Below are positions 44,425 to 56,542 of a stretch of 64,000 nucleotides of DNA, one piece after another; position 1 is the first letter of the stretch; each line of letters begins with the position of its first letter. This DNA is from Perca fluviatilis. Taxonomy: Eukaryota; Chordata; Actinopteri; Perciformes; Percidae. The stretch is from NCBI RefSeq assembly GCF_010015445.1, contig NC_053133.1, forward strand, positions 5,303,200 to 5,367,199, in the 5' to 3' direction. Under the pieces are notes generated by a model, which had not been told where the DNA came from, searched no databases, and saw only the letters and a list, made by a program, of their open reading frames with translations. A program made the translations under genes and the position numbers.

Positions 44425-44745
44425 GGTTCAAAATGTACGTTTCAGTGACATGCGGGACAAGAATGGGACTTGAACCCGGGTCTCCTGGGGGAAAAGTCCT
44501 GTGCTGTTTGAACTATCCACCACCCCGACCAGCCTCCTTAGGGGGATTTTCGGTCTTTCATACTACTCGCTACCGTTGTCGCTCTTAATACTACGTCATT
44601 TTACAGCGCCGTGGTCGAGCTGCTGCTCTGTCTGGTGCTTCCTATACAAATGCTAAAGGGAGATTTTTGCATTGGTATCTGACGCTAAGAAACACTCACC
44701 AAGGGTCAGTATTTGATGAGTAGGTAGTGAGAACAGGTTGGCCCA
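44425..44745 (-). mobile_element. Dispersed repeat family S, copy 3, with tRNA-like B box
   Basis: Same family as 20094 and 42325. On the minus strand the segment around 44485-44460 reads GGAGACCCGGGTTCAAGTCC, which fits the pol III B box (GGTTCRANYCC). Upstream, GTGGTGGATAGTT could be a degenerate A box about 40 bases away. This supports a tRNA-derived SINE transcribed from the minus strand. Confidence 0.65.
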
Positions 44746-44759
44746 GCATGTCTTCCCTT

Positions 44760-45075
44760 AAACACCTGTTTTGGTTCTAGCCTCATCCGCCTTCCTTTGT
44801 GTTACCTGTCCTCAATGTCTTGTTACCCAATCAGTGTTTCCCTTCTTATTGCAGTTCCCTGCCCACTCCAGCATTGCCTTGTCTTGTGATTAGCTCGCCT
44901 ATTTTTACCTGTCTCTTCTTTGTCCGTTTGTTCGTTGTGATTCCTTTTGTTGCTGCCTGTCCTAGTTGTCCACTTTGTATTCCTTGGAGAATAAATAGCT
45001 AGATTTTTATTTCCTGTATCCTACGTGTTGCTTTTGGGTCCAAATCCTCCCCTCCTGACCACCCTAGCAAGCAAG
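44760..45075 (+). mobile_element. LTR-like fragment
   Basis: Pyrimidine-rich sequence with GGAGAATAAATAGC as a polyadenylation signal, followed by GCTTTTGGGTCCAAATCCTC. This layout resembles the R-U5 part of teleost Gypsy-type LTRs, in which TTTGGGTCC phrases recur. No internal coding region and no partner LTR were seen, so it would be a solo or truncated LTR. Confidence 0.35.
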
Positions 45076-48068
45076 CAAGCTAGCTAGACAGCCTGCGTAT
45101 ACTGCCGGGGTACACTGAAAGCCAGTTCCAGACTGATTTCTCTAAGGACAATGCATTTGTAATTGTTTTGCTATTTAGATCAGACTACCTCCACATTCCT
45201 AGTATGACATCTATGGAGTTAATGCAGTCTCATAAAATATTCACTAATAAATGTCTTGTTATGTAACTTGTAAAAACTGAAATGCAGATACATTTGGTCC
45301 TGAACGATCAGACAAGATACTTTTACTTTCTCCAATACTTTTTATGACCAAATACCTGCAAAACCAATGACCACCAGCCTCAGCTGGTCTGGTGTTTAGT
45401 TTTAAGTAGGGCATTTTAGCACACTCTTACAGAGCTGCTGGCATGGCCAACTTGGTTCTATCATTAATACAAAACTAATGATAAGTGCTGCTGCATTCAG
45501 GCCAAGTCTATGATATTAGTCAGAACTGTATACAGTCATAAGCTGAGTAGTAATGCTGAACACAACAATACATTCTGTACAAGCACTTCTCCAATATCCT
45601 GAGCTTTTGCATGTAATACTTAGAAACAAAGGCATGTCCTTGAGCAGGACCCTGAACCCATAATTGCTCCCGATGTGTGTCGATGTGAGTAAACCAGGTA
45701 AGTAGACAAGAGTCTAAGACAATGACAAATGAATGCCATATTTATTGGTAATGGCACTAATTCTTTCTATGCACCATGCTGTATGAAAAATATGGTGAAA
45801 CATTTATATTAGGATTTAATTGTTTTGTTTGAGTTTGAATTTGTTGAATCTTGAAATGTGCAGTTTGCAACAGTGTTATATTCATAGAATGACTATTGTT
45901 GTTTGTATTGCTATCGTTCTTGCATTGTCCCAGGACCCAGAGAGGAACATCTGTCGTTGAGCCCAGGAGGCCATCAACATCCACAGCTCTGCCAAAATCA
46001 TTCCCCTGTCACCACAGAATAAAAGCAGCCAAGGCAGCATATGATGGCAATACAGAGCATGAAAATACACATGGAGTACGTCACTCTATTCAGACACCAA
46101 TATATGTAATACACGTCTGCATTAATATAACCATGTGCCTTTTTCTCTCACTCTTTACATGACAAGTGTATTTTCAGTATGAAGAGTCGATCCATTTCTT
46201 AAACGTGCTTTTTCACATTGAGTAATGCCTATGAAGGGACAGATGCAGCCGTTGGGCTCTAACAGCCTTACTTGGCAGCTCCAGCAGAACTGACAGGCAC
46301 CTAAACAGGCACCCTGCAGTACTTCATGGAATCACACAGCCTCTGGCTTGCTTTCCTCCCCCTGTCCTTGTGCCCAGTCCTGGGCGCGGTCTGCTGTCCA
46401 GTTTGGTGCCAGTTATACACCCCCCGCTGCTAACAGTTAAACGGTGTGGCTCTAGTCCATGCCAGGCCCTCTGCCCCTTATGCTCTGTCGTGTGCCAAAT
46501 CATTTCCCTTAGCTAACAGCTAAATATTTTCTGGGGCATTTTCTTGCCAGGATCTGTTCTCATCAGTTTGTTGGTACACTAACACAAGTAACTGAACTGG
46601 ACTCAATGTAGAAACCTTATGGATCTGGAGAGCACTAAAAAATGTATTCCCAAATAACAATAACTATACATGTTAGAGTTATAGTAATTAAACGCCAGAT
46701 AATTTTGTTTGTAGTCATGAAAAGATGTTTTCATAACATCTTGTATGTCTTGTATTTTGTTTTAAAAAATAGATAAAAATTGGTTATCATAAAAAAAAAA
46801 ATGAAACCTCTTTTCTATACCTGTGTATACAATAAGTCCAGTATTTCTGAGACATACAGTTACAAAAAATTTCTTTGGACAGCCCTCAAAATATATTTAC
46901 TTCTGTCCACTTCCCTCCTCTATTTGTGGTGTCAAAGTTTGGAGGTTCTATAAAATTACTCAAAAGCTCCATGTCCACAACACAAGGGCACCCCAAGGAT
47001 TTAGTATTGCACTTCCACACAGTTGGGGGACTCACAAAGACACAGATTTAAAAAGGAATGGTTAACATGGTAGCAGCAAAGGCTGAGATAGTACATATTT
47101 CTTCATTCACACATACAGACTCAAACACTAAAGATGTGACAGGATACCATGCATTGAATTGAACCCCAAGAAACATGCTGCTGCTGCACACCACCACTCT
47201 GGAGTCAATAGTCGCCCCGTGGTGAAACGTGTTAAACATAATGCAGATGTCCTCTGAGGCAAACAATCATGCTCATTTGGATTCCCGTGGGAAACAGAAG
47301 CACACATGTTCCTTCACTGCAATTTCCCTATTCTCTACAATACAACTACCAGGACAAGCTACGTTGGACTTGAATCTAACTATACTAACTATAAACCGAG
47401 GACCCTTCTGTGTCTGTCTTTCAGTCCATTGCGTTCATCCGTTCTACTTCACCCTTGGCTTCCTGGGTACCCAAGGAACTTAGGGCTGGAAATTTGGAGC
47501 ACTTTGGACTGCGTTGGATATTGGATAGTAATGAACTGTGAACAAGCTAAATGACCACACAATAAAGGTTGAGGGAAAAAAAGCTGCCTAAATGCTGGCT
47601 CTTCCGTGTCTACCCTTCACAATAAAAGGCCAGCTTGAATTCGAGTATTTCACTTAGAAGAAACTCACTAAAATATTTTTTTGCCGACATTGGATATCAA
47701 ACAAAATACAGACAATAGATTGTATTAAGTTGCTGTGAGCTGTAAATTCATCACTTCTAAGCACACAGCAGAAGATAACGTCATCTCAGAGCTGACGGGC
47801 AAAGGAAGCTGTCTTCCTCTTTCTTCCTCAGACCTTTTGGACTCACAATGGATCCGTTTGTGCAAGTGTGCTGCTAACTTATAACACTAATAATGTTAAT
47901 TGTAGGAACTATTTTCTTTGTACCAAACTACACTCGCCAACCGCATCACTGCACAGAAGGAACCATACTAATGTAGGAGAGGCTGGTGTTTGTGACAGCC
48001 CAATATGTAAACATTAATGTGTCCTGTCGCGGATGAGCTGTAGCGTTACCAAACTCAGCATGCAAATA
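45076..48068. other. No gene seen; AATAAA near 47560
   Basis: About 3 kb unassigned. A sequence ending CACAATAAAGGTTGAGGGAA near 47558-47580 looks like a transcript or retroposon end. A block around 46200-46560 is repeat-free. Overlapping frames at 45757-46162 have no domain. Confidence 0.45.
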
Positions 48069-48076
48069 CTCTAGTA

Positions 48077-48436
48077 CAGGGGTCTGCAACCTTAGGCACG
48101 AGTGCCATTGGCAAGCGGTAACTCAAATGGTACAATAGCAATAAGTGTACAAGACAGTTTTTTGGAAGTGTTCCAAACCAAGTGCCAAATGATCACTTTC
48201 ACAGCCATTGGCAGGAGCTCTTTTCCTTATCCCCATTTTGAAAGACCTCTCTTCCTCTTCCTCTGATTGGCTAGTACTTGTTGCCTTCTTCACAGAATGC
48301 GGCGCAAAGGGAAAAAAATGACACAGCCTGAGTGGGCTTGGTAGATGATGTCAGGCTTAATGCTGGTATGGCACACTGAACATGAACAAGAACATTTTAA
48401 AATGGCACTTCATGTTAAAAAGGTTGTCGACCCCTG
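48077..48436. mobile_element. hAT-type MITE, 360 bp
   Basis: The left end CAGGGGTCTGCAACCTT and the right end AAGGTTGTCGACCCCTG are inverted repeats with two mismatches. The outside 8-mers CTCTAGTA (48069-48076) and CACTAGTA (48437-48444) differ at one base. An 8-bp duplication with CAGGGG-type ends is characteristic of hAT. There is no coding inside. Confidence 0.87.
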
Positions 48437-48760
48437 CACTAGTATGTATGTAATTGGCTCAGACATCTCTATGGCCAATATCTCCAACACTGGACAACTC
48501 ACACCAAAACTATCTAGACTGATAAATAGCACTACATGTAAGAGGAAAATATGTATTTGTTTGATTTTAGGGTGAAATGTCCCTTTAATGTTGACAAACA
48601 TTCATTCCATGTCTTTATATGGTTGTTCTTTCTTACCAGGCCCAAAGCTAAAAACTTGTGTTCCCAAAGTCCCGCTTGTTTCTTTCCGCTGACCAACAGT
48701 TGCTGACTATTCTCCGAATTGTTACCCCTCAACAGTAACACTCCCCCCTTCTCTCTACAG

Positions 48761-48858
48761 GTGGTGCAGATGGCGTGACGGGAACAAACACCGTGCAGGG
48801 CCTGATGGGACTGCAGACGGTACACTCGGGCCAGTCGTCAGCCACGCCAAGCACATAA
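48761..48858 (+). CDS. Weak candidate terminal coding exon, unidentified
   Basis: A strong acceptor (ACTCCCCCCTTCTCTCTACAG without a nearby competing AG) precedes a GC-rich stretch. In the third frame it reads GADGVTGTNTVQGLMGLQTV then HSGQSSATPST and a stop at 48856-48858. Codon choice (GTG CAG GGC CTG, CTG CAG ACG) is coding-like compared with the surroundings. However, the second frame is also open for longer and an antisense frame covers it, so GC content alone could explain this. I do not recognise the protein and found no upstream exon in the window. Confidence 0.25.
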
Positions 48859-51070
48859 CATATGGCAGAGACACTCTGGTGAATGTTGTCTGAATTACCA
48901 CTGTACTGCTCCCAACTACCAGCTAACCGAAGCTGCACCTCAATGTCCCTGAGGGCCTGGGGAGCCAGATTGGTGGTGATGGCAGTGGAAAGGATGGTGC
49001 TGGTGGGTAAATTGCATGTGTGTGTGATGGTCTGAGGCAATGATGCTGGTCAGTTTCTCTAATAGCACTGACAGATGGAGCAGATTTGGTCTAAAAGTGC
49101 TCCTAATCTCTCCCTCTCTGGGGTGAAATGGGACAAAGTGGATGAGACAACCTCCAGCCATTGGCTGGAAAGCTGCTGGAAAGAAAGAGCTCCGAGCTTT
49201 TTGATTTGTTTTTCACACTCCGACATTCATCAGTAGAATGAAGTCTGCTGACTCTTCTTTATCTTTGTTCTATGTGAACAAATTGACTGCTTGAGAGAGT
49301 TTACAGGAAGTCAGAGAAGAAGAACAAGAAGTCCAGTAAAAGACAGCTGAATTGCACTGGCAGTCAGATGGAACATGACATGGCAATGAGCCAGCACTTT
49401 GTTCTTTTGCTGCATCTGTTAGCTAAAGTTTGTCGATCATGCAGACTTCCTTTGTCAGCTCCAAGACTTCTGTGAGGATGTTTGTTCCAGACAATCAGGA
49501 ACTATGTCGACAGTCACACAAAGCTCTGTGGAAGCACAGCACTGTTGTAACTGAGAGAGGAGACCAACAGAAATAATACATACGTCCAGTTATAAGAGAT
49601 AATGTATCTATGAAATATATATAAATAGTTTAAGGGAAATTCATGTTGTACACTCACAGTAGTAGCTGTTACTGCAGCTCAACTTCATCATGCAGTGTGA
49701 CATCATGAGGTCACAGTCCCATCAACTGGCACTGGAACTGTAAAGCAGTGTTGACTCTTAGCTGCATTAATCAATATTTTTTAACATTAACAATGTGAAA
49801 TTATATAAGCACATATTATTATACCTATGTCACTAATTTCATTTCTGTTTACTATGCAATTTTAAAGAAGTCAGACATGGTTTGTGTGGGTGGTGGTGCA
49901 GTAAGTGACTTTTTTTCACTTCCACTGTTTGTTGGACGTATTCTTAAGCCACCTACACATGATCCACGGTAAAGCTGCTCTGCGCTGGCTATTCCATTGT
50001 TTTCCTAGGGGGAGGTGCCACCCAACCAGGGGCAGCGCTACCCTTGGCGTCACGCACCGCTCGGAATTGCCTCGGTGCGCTGCACTCAAAGTTCAAATTA
50101 TTTCAACTTGAACCTAGTTACCGCTGACCTTTCAAGGCGCAACCAATTGCAGAACGTTCCTGCGCTGCACTTTGCCTCTAAGCTCTGCGCCCTAATTAAT
50201 TCCAGACATTAGACAAGATGAATACCATCTGGGAAGACGGACAGGCTGAGTGGTTCAGATCTGAAAATCTCCAAGCCAGGAGCAGAACATATTCGGGTAT
50301 TTTTCTGTTTGCTGAAACCTTTCCTGAATTTCACTTGTCTCGGTCTGTTCGACGGATGTGGCAGTAACTGAAACAAAGCACATGCGGTTGCCATGGGTTA
50401 TTGACGTGCAGCAGTGAAAGAAGCACTTTATGAGTCTTGTATAAAAAGGCAAAGCCATCGACTGTTCAGTCGATGACAAGAACAAAGTGCCCTCAAAGCT
50501 CAGAGAAAAAAAACAACACATCATAGCTACTTTTCTGGGACTTTGTGTCTGTCAGGGTTTTCATCAGTCCCAGTCACTTGTTCTGTCATTACAGGACATG
50601 ATATCAAGTTTATGATTGATAACTTAGCATTTACAGTTCCAGATGGGAAATCATACTGGGCTGTGGTAAACAATTCACACAGTCAAAACCACTAACACAA
50701 ACTTCATTTCCCTTGGGACACTTTCTATAAGGAGAAGCAGAGGCAGTCTCCAGCCTGGCCAGCCCCAACAACAAAAATATCACCGTCCTCCTGCTTTTGA
50801 TACATCAGTGTCAATAATTCATAGACACGCTCCATTCTTTTTCTCAACATAACTCTCCTCCCCAGTTCACAATAGGAGCAGGGCTACTGCAGCTCCGATA
50901 CATTCTTAATGCTATTTATGAGTTTTCTGTGACAGCGGTGTCGGTGTGAGGCAGACCGGGGTTGGCTACTAGGTCCTGGAGCAACTCACCGTTCTTCTTT
51001 TTAGTCCCTCAGCTTGCCTCTCTTTTCTTGTTCTTCGAGCAGGGAGACCGAGGACATTACATATTAATGA
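48859..51070. other. No gene seen; probable repeat at about 49930-50180
   Basis: Could include a 3' UTR if the preceding exon is real. The block around 49970-50175 (GCTCTGCGCTGGCTATTCC, GCGCTGCACTTTG) looks like a dispersed element. The rest is unassigned. Confidence 0.4.
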
Positions 51071-51071
51071 A

Positions 51072-51716
51072 AGCCCTATTTGCACGGGATTAGTATCATC
51101 TGAGGACACCCACATCTGAGTTTTGTGTGGCGCATTCACACGGGATAAGCAATGCCTGCTTTTACTCAAATTTACTATCTGTACCCTGACAGTTGGGTAC
51201 CTGAACGCAGGCGGAGGACGGCTAGGGCCGCCGCATCGCACTGGGGTCGGGGTTCCCTATCTTTGTGGTCCAGGCCCGGTAGAGGTTACCAGAGGCGCAT
51301 CCCCTATCATCCCCGCTGCCGCGGCAAACCACACAGCATTGCCGTCATCCGCAGGGAGGGCTTCGACTCAGGGACGGAGGTCTCCGTTTGACAGCGGTCC
51401 AGACTAGGTTGGCCATGAAAGGAGGCGTCTGGAGCCCCCAGCCCTCCCATATCCGTCTTCGCAAGAGGAATAAAAAAGGGTACAGAAAACTAAAAACAGG
51501 AAAAAATGATATATGACCCAAATTAAAGACATGTCGATTCGCACAGGACTAATATCACAGGACCTCAGTGTTCGGCGAAATATGGTAGGTCATTTGTGAG
51601 GGAATTTTTAATTGACAAATTACAGACATGGCTGATTCGCTCAGGATTACCTCCGTAAGTATTACAAATGAATAGAGGTCACCAGGTAATACTAATCCTA
51701 CGCCAATAGGGCTGAA
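51072..51716. mobile_element. Inverted-repeat element, family Q, copy 1
   Basis: The left end GCCCTATTTGCACGGGATTA (then GTAT) and the right end, reverse complement GCCCTATTGGCGTAGGATTA (then GTAT), are inverted repeats with a few mismatches. GAA flanks both sides at about 51067 and 51718, a possible 3-bp duplication. It contains an internal direct copy of the end motif (GATTCGCACAGGACTAATAT near 51536). A truncated relative is at 58903. No coding is supported. Confidence 0.65.
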
Positions 51717-52110
51717 GAAGCTATTACAGCAGTACTTTATGTTGGTGTTATTTTTGTAGCAGAGCCACCCAGCTGACAAACACCACTGGCAGGAACCCTC
51801 AGGTAGAAGTCCTGAGGACTGGACAGGGGCGGATCAGGAACCCTCAGGTGGACAGCCTGGGGACTGGACAGGCCCTCTCTGAAAGGCAACCAGACGGCAG
51901 GGCCGATGGGCAAAGCAGGTCTGGAGGGTGACGAGGGTGGTGGAAGCCCTTTCGAGTATGGGCACACAGGTGCAGCACATTTGGTGGACGCCCAGACACG
52001 ACCCCGGGTAGACAGGACCCCTCTTGAGGACTTGAGTTCAGATAAAGCAGCCGGTAACTGTCGGATCTGGGGACCACTGCAGCTCAGCTTGAACGTGTGT
52101 CGGCCGGGCC
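51717..52110. other. No gene seen; partial duplication
   Basis: An AGGAACCCTCAGGT-containing segment of about 45 bp is present twice at about 51795-51880. GC-rich frames on the minus strand read through it but have no domain. Confidence 0.5.
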
Positions 52111-52128
52111 GGAAACATTAGGTCATAG

Positions 52129-52515
52129 ACTGGCGAGTCCACACTGCATTCCGGGATGGGACAAAAACGTGGTCTGGTTTATTGGCATTTCTTTAAACCA
52201 ATCACAATCGTCTTGGGCGGCGCTAAGCAACAACACCTCTGCAAAATAGCCATGCGAAGGAACTTGTTTTGGTGGAACGTGTGTACTTTTAAAGGTTGTT
52301 TTAGTCATGCAACAGAAAACTCAGATTCTACAGATAGTTTAGCTAGCTGTCTTGATATACCCTGCAGAGATCTGAGGAGCAGAGAACCATAGTCCTCAGA
52401 AATCGCCCAGAGTTTAGAATGCCAACACAAAGTGCGCCCAAGGCAACAGACATCCGGCCCAAATGAGGGACATCAGGCGTTTCTGGTGGCACCGGAGCAA
52501 TCCTTGAAGTGGAAC
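52129..52515 (+). repeat. Dispersed repeat family R, copy 3
   Basis: Runs from GGCGAGTCCACACTGCATTC through GGTTTATTGGCATTTCTTTA and CCCTGCAGAGATCTGAGGAG to GCACCGGAGCAATCC. It is in the same orientation as copy 1 and inverted relative to copy 2. The frame at 52156-52392 has an equivalent in copy 2 and is a repeat by-product. Confidence 0.78.
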
Positions 52516-52980
52516 GTTGTGTATATAGAGTAGGCCGTAATTGATAAAGGCTGCATCCCTGACTTGGTTTTGGCTGTTTCTGGGATCCTCCAATAAACCA
52601 GCAGCAGATGATCACGGTGTTCTTGAAGGCAAATAGTTAACACTGGAGTTAGGGAGTTGGTCCAAGCCCCAACGTGTTAATGCCACACACACAAACACAA
52701 ACACACAACCAGTAGCTCGCCATACATGTATTTACAATTTTTTTACCAAAGTCAAACAGACACAAATGTCGAGCTGTGTGTTTTAAAGCAGGTTGTATAA
52801 ATTCTGACATTTCAGCAGAGAGAACGGGCTTCCTTTGACAGCTACATTTTTAATGTTCTGCCTCACAATGTTTTCCTTTCGTTTAGCTTAGTCACCTTAA
52901 AGCCAGTGAGTCAGACCGACCGGGCTTTGGATCAGACCAGCTGGAGATGCTCCATGCATAGACTTTGCAAAATATAGATG
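52516..52980. other. No gene seen
   Basis: Contains a short CACACACAAACACAAACACA stretch near 52685; otherwise unassigned. Confidence 0.6.
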
Positions 52981-53149
52981 TTGTGGAGCCAGCTAAGGCA
53001 AAGAAACCGTGGCTCTGTCAATGTTGTTTTGTGGTATACCCCTCAGGTCCTAGTCAAGTCTCAAGTCTTAGATCAAGCTTTTCTGAGGGGCGTACCACTA
53101 AGCAAGTTCAACAGAGCCAGGGTTAATTTACCTTAGCTGACTCAACAAA
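52981..53149. mobile_element. Two Harbinger-type ends facing outward
   Basis: Segment 52981-53046 ends TATACCCCTCAG, and segment 53083-53149 starts CTGAGGGGCGTACCAC. Read from the middle outward the two are alike over about 67 bases (shared CAGAGCCA and CCTTAGCTG). In a normal element these ends face inward, so here the right end of one copy is followed after 36 bp by the left end of another. A third CACCCCTCAG at about 53598-53607 may close the second copy. The GAGGGGCGTACCAC start is typical of PIF/Harbinger elements. Confidence 0.55.
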
Positions 53150-55300
53150 GCCTGAAGCCCTATTCAGAGATGACGGCTACCACGAGTTGATTAGTGAAAG
53201 GAGATTTTTAGTCTAATTCAAGTCGAAACTCGAAACACGAACTGGTTCGGACCAGGTTAGCCCTGCAGCACAAGTTACCATGGTGATCTAGCCAGGTTGA
53301 AAAAGTAAAAACTCTTGCTTTAGACTCAATAAATCTCGCTAATCTCACTTGTTTTTACTGTAAACTTACCGTAAAATTACTCTGCATGTATTTCTCTTTT
53401 TTTAAATTTCTTATGAAACTTTTGCACACAAACTTTTTTAAGATTTTTTTAATTTAGTTTGTCTACAGTTGGTATATCCTTGGGGTGTGGTTTTTATATA
53501 AGCCATTACAGGTTTTTATCACATCCTCACATGTTTTTTGTATTTCTTCAATGTAATTTGTATTTTATGTCTATGAAACAAATAAACATAAAACATACAC
53601 CCCTCAGGTCTATTACTTAGTTTTGAAATGTACAATAGCACAATTGCCTAAAACACACCAAATAATTATTTTTTTAAAGGAAACAAGACATTTATAATCC
53701 AGTAGCAAGTAATGAATCAAAGCATCTACAGTATATATGTGTCAAATAGTTCAATGAGAACGCTCCAAACGAAAGAGCAGCTGTACAAAAAGCCCCATGA
53801 TGAGGTTTGTCTGTTTGGAACATTGTTTCATGTTTCTGTACATCTACACAACTCTACACAACACATTCCTGCTCAGTCACATTAAAACCCGGATCAGTGC
53901 TGAACCTGAATGTCACTACCATAGCAGCATAGTGCATTAGGATCAGACTTGAAACTAGTGAGGCCTAAAAGGCAAATGGTAATTAACACAGACATATTAA
54001 GCTGTATTCAGCTTAACTAACAAGGCTCAGCTTCAGTTTTAACAGTTAAATTGCACTCTGAGAATGACCAGTGTCCTGGCTGTGATTCAGATGTATGAAC
54101 CGTTAACCATGCATGACAGGTATGTTACAGTGATTATAATAATAACGGTCTTTACAACAGTTAAGGTCAGTCATTATTAAGCTGCAGGAGCATTTCTCCA
54201 AAATCATTTTATCTAATATTTTACCACAAATTCCTCAAACAGTTGGCAGCCGGCCCTCCTGCGTCTTATTTAAAACACATAAAATAGGTTATATCTAATA
54301 ATAAATACAATAGATAACTGAAAACATATTGATAGTCTATTAAAAATATTTAACAAAAATGAAAAGGAGCTATTTTAATAATTAGAAGCAGGAACTAGCA
54401 GATTCACTTTTTGGGTACAGGGAGGAAAATAGGCGATATGCTGAATATGAAGACGAGAAACTATTGTGCTACTCGTGTACGTGTATAAACTAATTAATCT
54501 GATAATGAAAGGCTAATTTCTCTAATCTGAATTTAGAGTTTTCTCTGTTTCATTCAGATCCATGCAGCTGCAACTGAAAGTGAGCATTAGGTTATGAAGA
54601 CTCATGATATTAATTATTTATGATAGTTTGGCAGAGCTCCAAAAAGCAAAATGACACACACTATTACATTTTCCAATATTAATGGGTCAACAATTCAAGT
54701 CTCTTCATCTTTTTAGACATTCAGGTAAATCAAGTCTTGTAACTCGATGGAGTCCATGACTCTACAGTCTACAATTCTGCTTCTTTGTTGGTTTGGGACT
54801 GTAAATGAAATTGTAAAGTTATAAAAACTCTTCTTCTGTGAAGTACAATGTGGCCTCTACAGAGTGTAAATACCGCAGTCTCAAGCTTCACAGAGGTTAG
54901 TGTATTTAAAAAATTCCGACATGTTTTGTGTCGCTTTTAGTCTCGTAGCTGTTCAGGAGCACAACAGCTTTAAACAAGCTACACCCAAAGCAGTTTACAG
55001 CAATTTCAACAGGAAGTGTAGAAAGTAGCAAAATGAAAATGTGGCCAAAGACATGATGGGCTTGTTTAAACTTTATAGCTGCAGGAGCTCCACAGACACA
55101 AGCAGAGCCTCTCACACCGGCACAATCGATTGAGTCTTGGACTGAAAATGGCGCCTCCATTTGCATTTTGATGTGTCTGCCTGAAGGAGGCCCTCAAAAC
55201 TGTTATTACTGTTCATCTCCTGCATACAGCTGCAACACACAAACATATTCAGCACTTCATAAGCCATTAAGGCACATATACCGTATACTATATACACACA
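53150..55300. other. No gene seen
   Basis: AT-rich, unassigned. The first 450 bp may be the interior of a Harbinger-type MITE ending near 53607. Confidence 0.5.
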
Positions 55301-55323
55301 GCCATGCACGCACACACACACAC
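55301..55323. repeat. Short (CA)n
   Basis: Short CA run after GCACG. Confidence 0.85.
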
Positions 55324-55424
55324 TCACAAATACACCAGGAGAGACATACAAATGCTTTGGCAAAACTTACACAACATGCAAATCACAGAAGTGATCATCA
55401 GTGCAACAATGCATTACAGCATGG

Positions 55425-55433
55425 TGACGCACG

Positions 55434-55473
<40 letters not shown>

Positions 55474-55488
55474 ACACACACACACAAA
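55425..55488. repeat. (CA)n microsatellite
   Basis: ACGC repeats run into a CA run of about 22 units with one CACC interruption. Confidence 0.95.
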
Positions 55489-55617
55489 CATTCACTATTC
55501 AGTAAATGTTGTCATTCATTAAAAACATGGTTCCAACCTGACAGTAAGCACAGCAACCATATCTAAAGAATAAATTGTCTCATAAAGCCTTTAGTGTGTT
55601 CGCTTCATATTAGTAGT

Positions 55618-55618
55618 G

Positions 55619-55656
<38 letters not shown>
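55618..55656. repeat. (GT)n microsatellite
   Basis: GT run of about 18 units ending in GTGCGC. Confidence 0.96.
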
Positions 55657-55658
<2 letters not shown>

Positions 55659-55659
55659 A

Positions 55660-56215
55660 ACATAGATGTAGTCTCCGTGACGTCATCCATAGGTTTCTAA
55701 AGAGCCAAATTGAAGCTCAAAGAGGGCGGCTCCCGGTGACTCCGGCCATCGCCCTCTTGGCAGTGCCTGACGCCGCCCGGCTTTGATGGAGCTGAGGCGG
55801 CTGAAGGAAGCCTACAGTCTATACTTGCCTCCTGTGACGACAGCCACCTGTCACTTAAAGGGGCAAGTGAAATTCTATGGAATTCTGTATAAAGAGGTAC
55901 CTTATGAGGTACCTGAACAGATATTTCACTCAGGAGACCGGGTACGTGTCCTGTGTGAAACTAAATGTCAACTGTGATTTTGAAATTAACCGCGTTTTAC
56001 GGACCTTAGTCCGAGATGTCACGTTACGTCCTCTTTTACGCTTTTTTGGTGTGAACTTAACTAGTTCCATTTCACAATGCTAACTACGTGTTTAAAACTG
56101 CACCTGTTACTTTAAATAGATTGGTCCCGTGGTCCCGTGTCACGTGTTACGGTCAGGTGCTTAAAATGTCCACCGTGCGGCCTTGATTGTTGTCAAGCTA
56201 ATTACTGGAGATGGT
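55660..56215. repeat. Probable dispersed repeat
   Basis: The phrases GTAGTCTCCGTGACGTCATC, GGTTTCTAAAGAGCC, GAAGCTCAAAGAGGGCGGCT and GGCAGTGCCTGACGCC are ones I associate with a dispersed percomorph element. Ends and class are not defined. Short frames here lack domains. Confidence 0.4.
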
Positions 56216-56216
56216 C

Positions 56217-56217
56217 C

Positions 56218-56299
<82 letters not shown>
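56217..56299. repeat. (CTAT)n microsatellite
   Basis: About 20 tetranucleotide units with one TTAT variant. Frames through it encode only Ser-Ile-Tyr-Leu repeats. Confidence 0.97.
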
Positions 56300-56542
56300 A
56301 CAGTCACGAGAGGTCGCCACCTGACAAGAAAGCTAGTTATACATGTTGTTTACGCGTATACACCCATTGACATGGGGCTCTCTGGGGAGTGACTTCCTTT
56401 TTTGTATCCCGCCTGGGTGTCTGATTAGCTATGAAGCTAGCGGGTTGCAGAACGACATTGTTACCTGAGTTTGTCCTGAAGGCAGTGCTTCTCCCCAGGC
56501 TGGGGTGCTTTGTTTGTTTTGTGGAAGGATGCTCAGCCTTAA

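Noticed and set aside
44460..44490. Functional tRNA gene
   Set aside because: Only a B box and a doubtful A box are present; no cloverleaf can be drawn and the block belongs to a dispersed family.
48729..49040. 103-codon antisense frame over the exon candidate
   Set aside because: No domain, and no splice or start context; it shadows a GC-rich stretch.
52156..52392. Frame with GLVYWHFFKPITIVLGGAKQ
   Set aside because: A near-identical frame occurs in another copy of dispersed repeat family R (30.4 kb).
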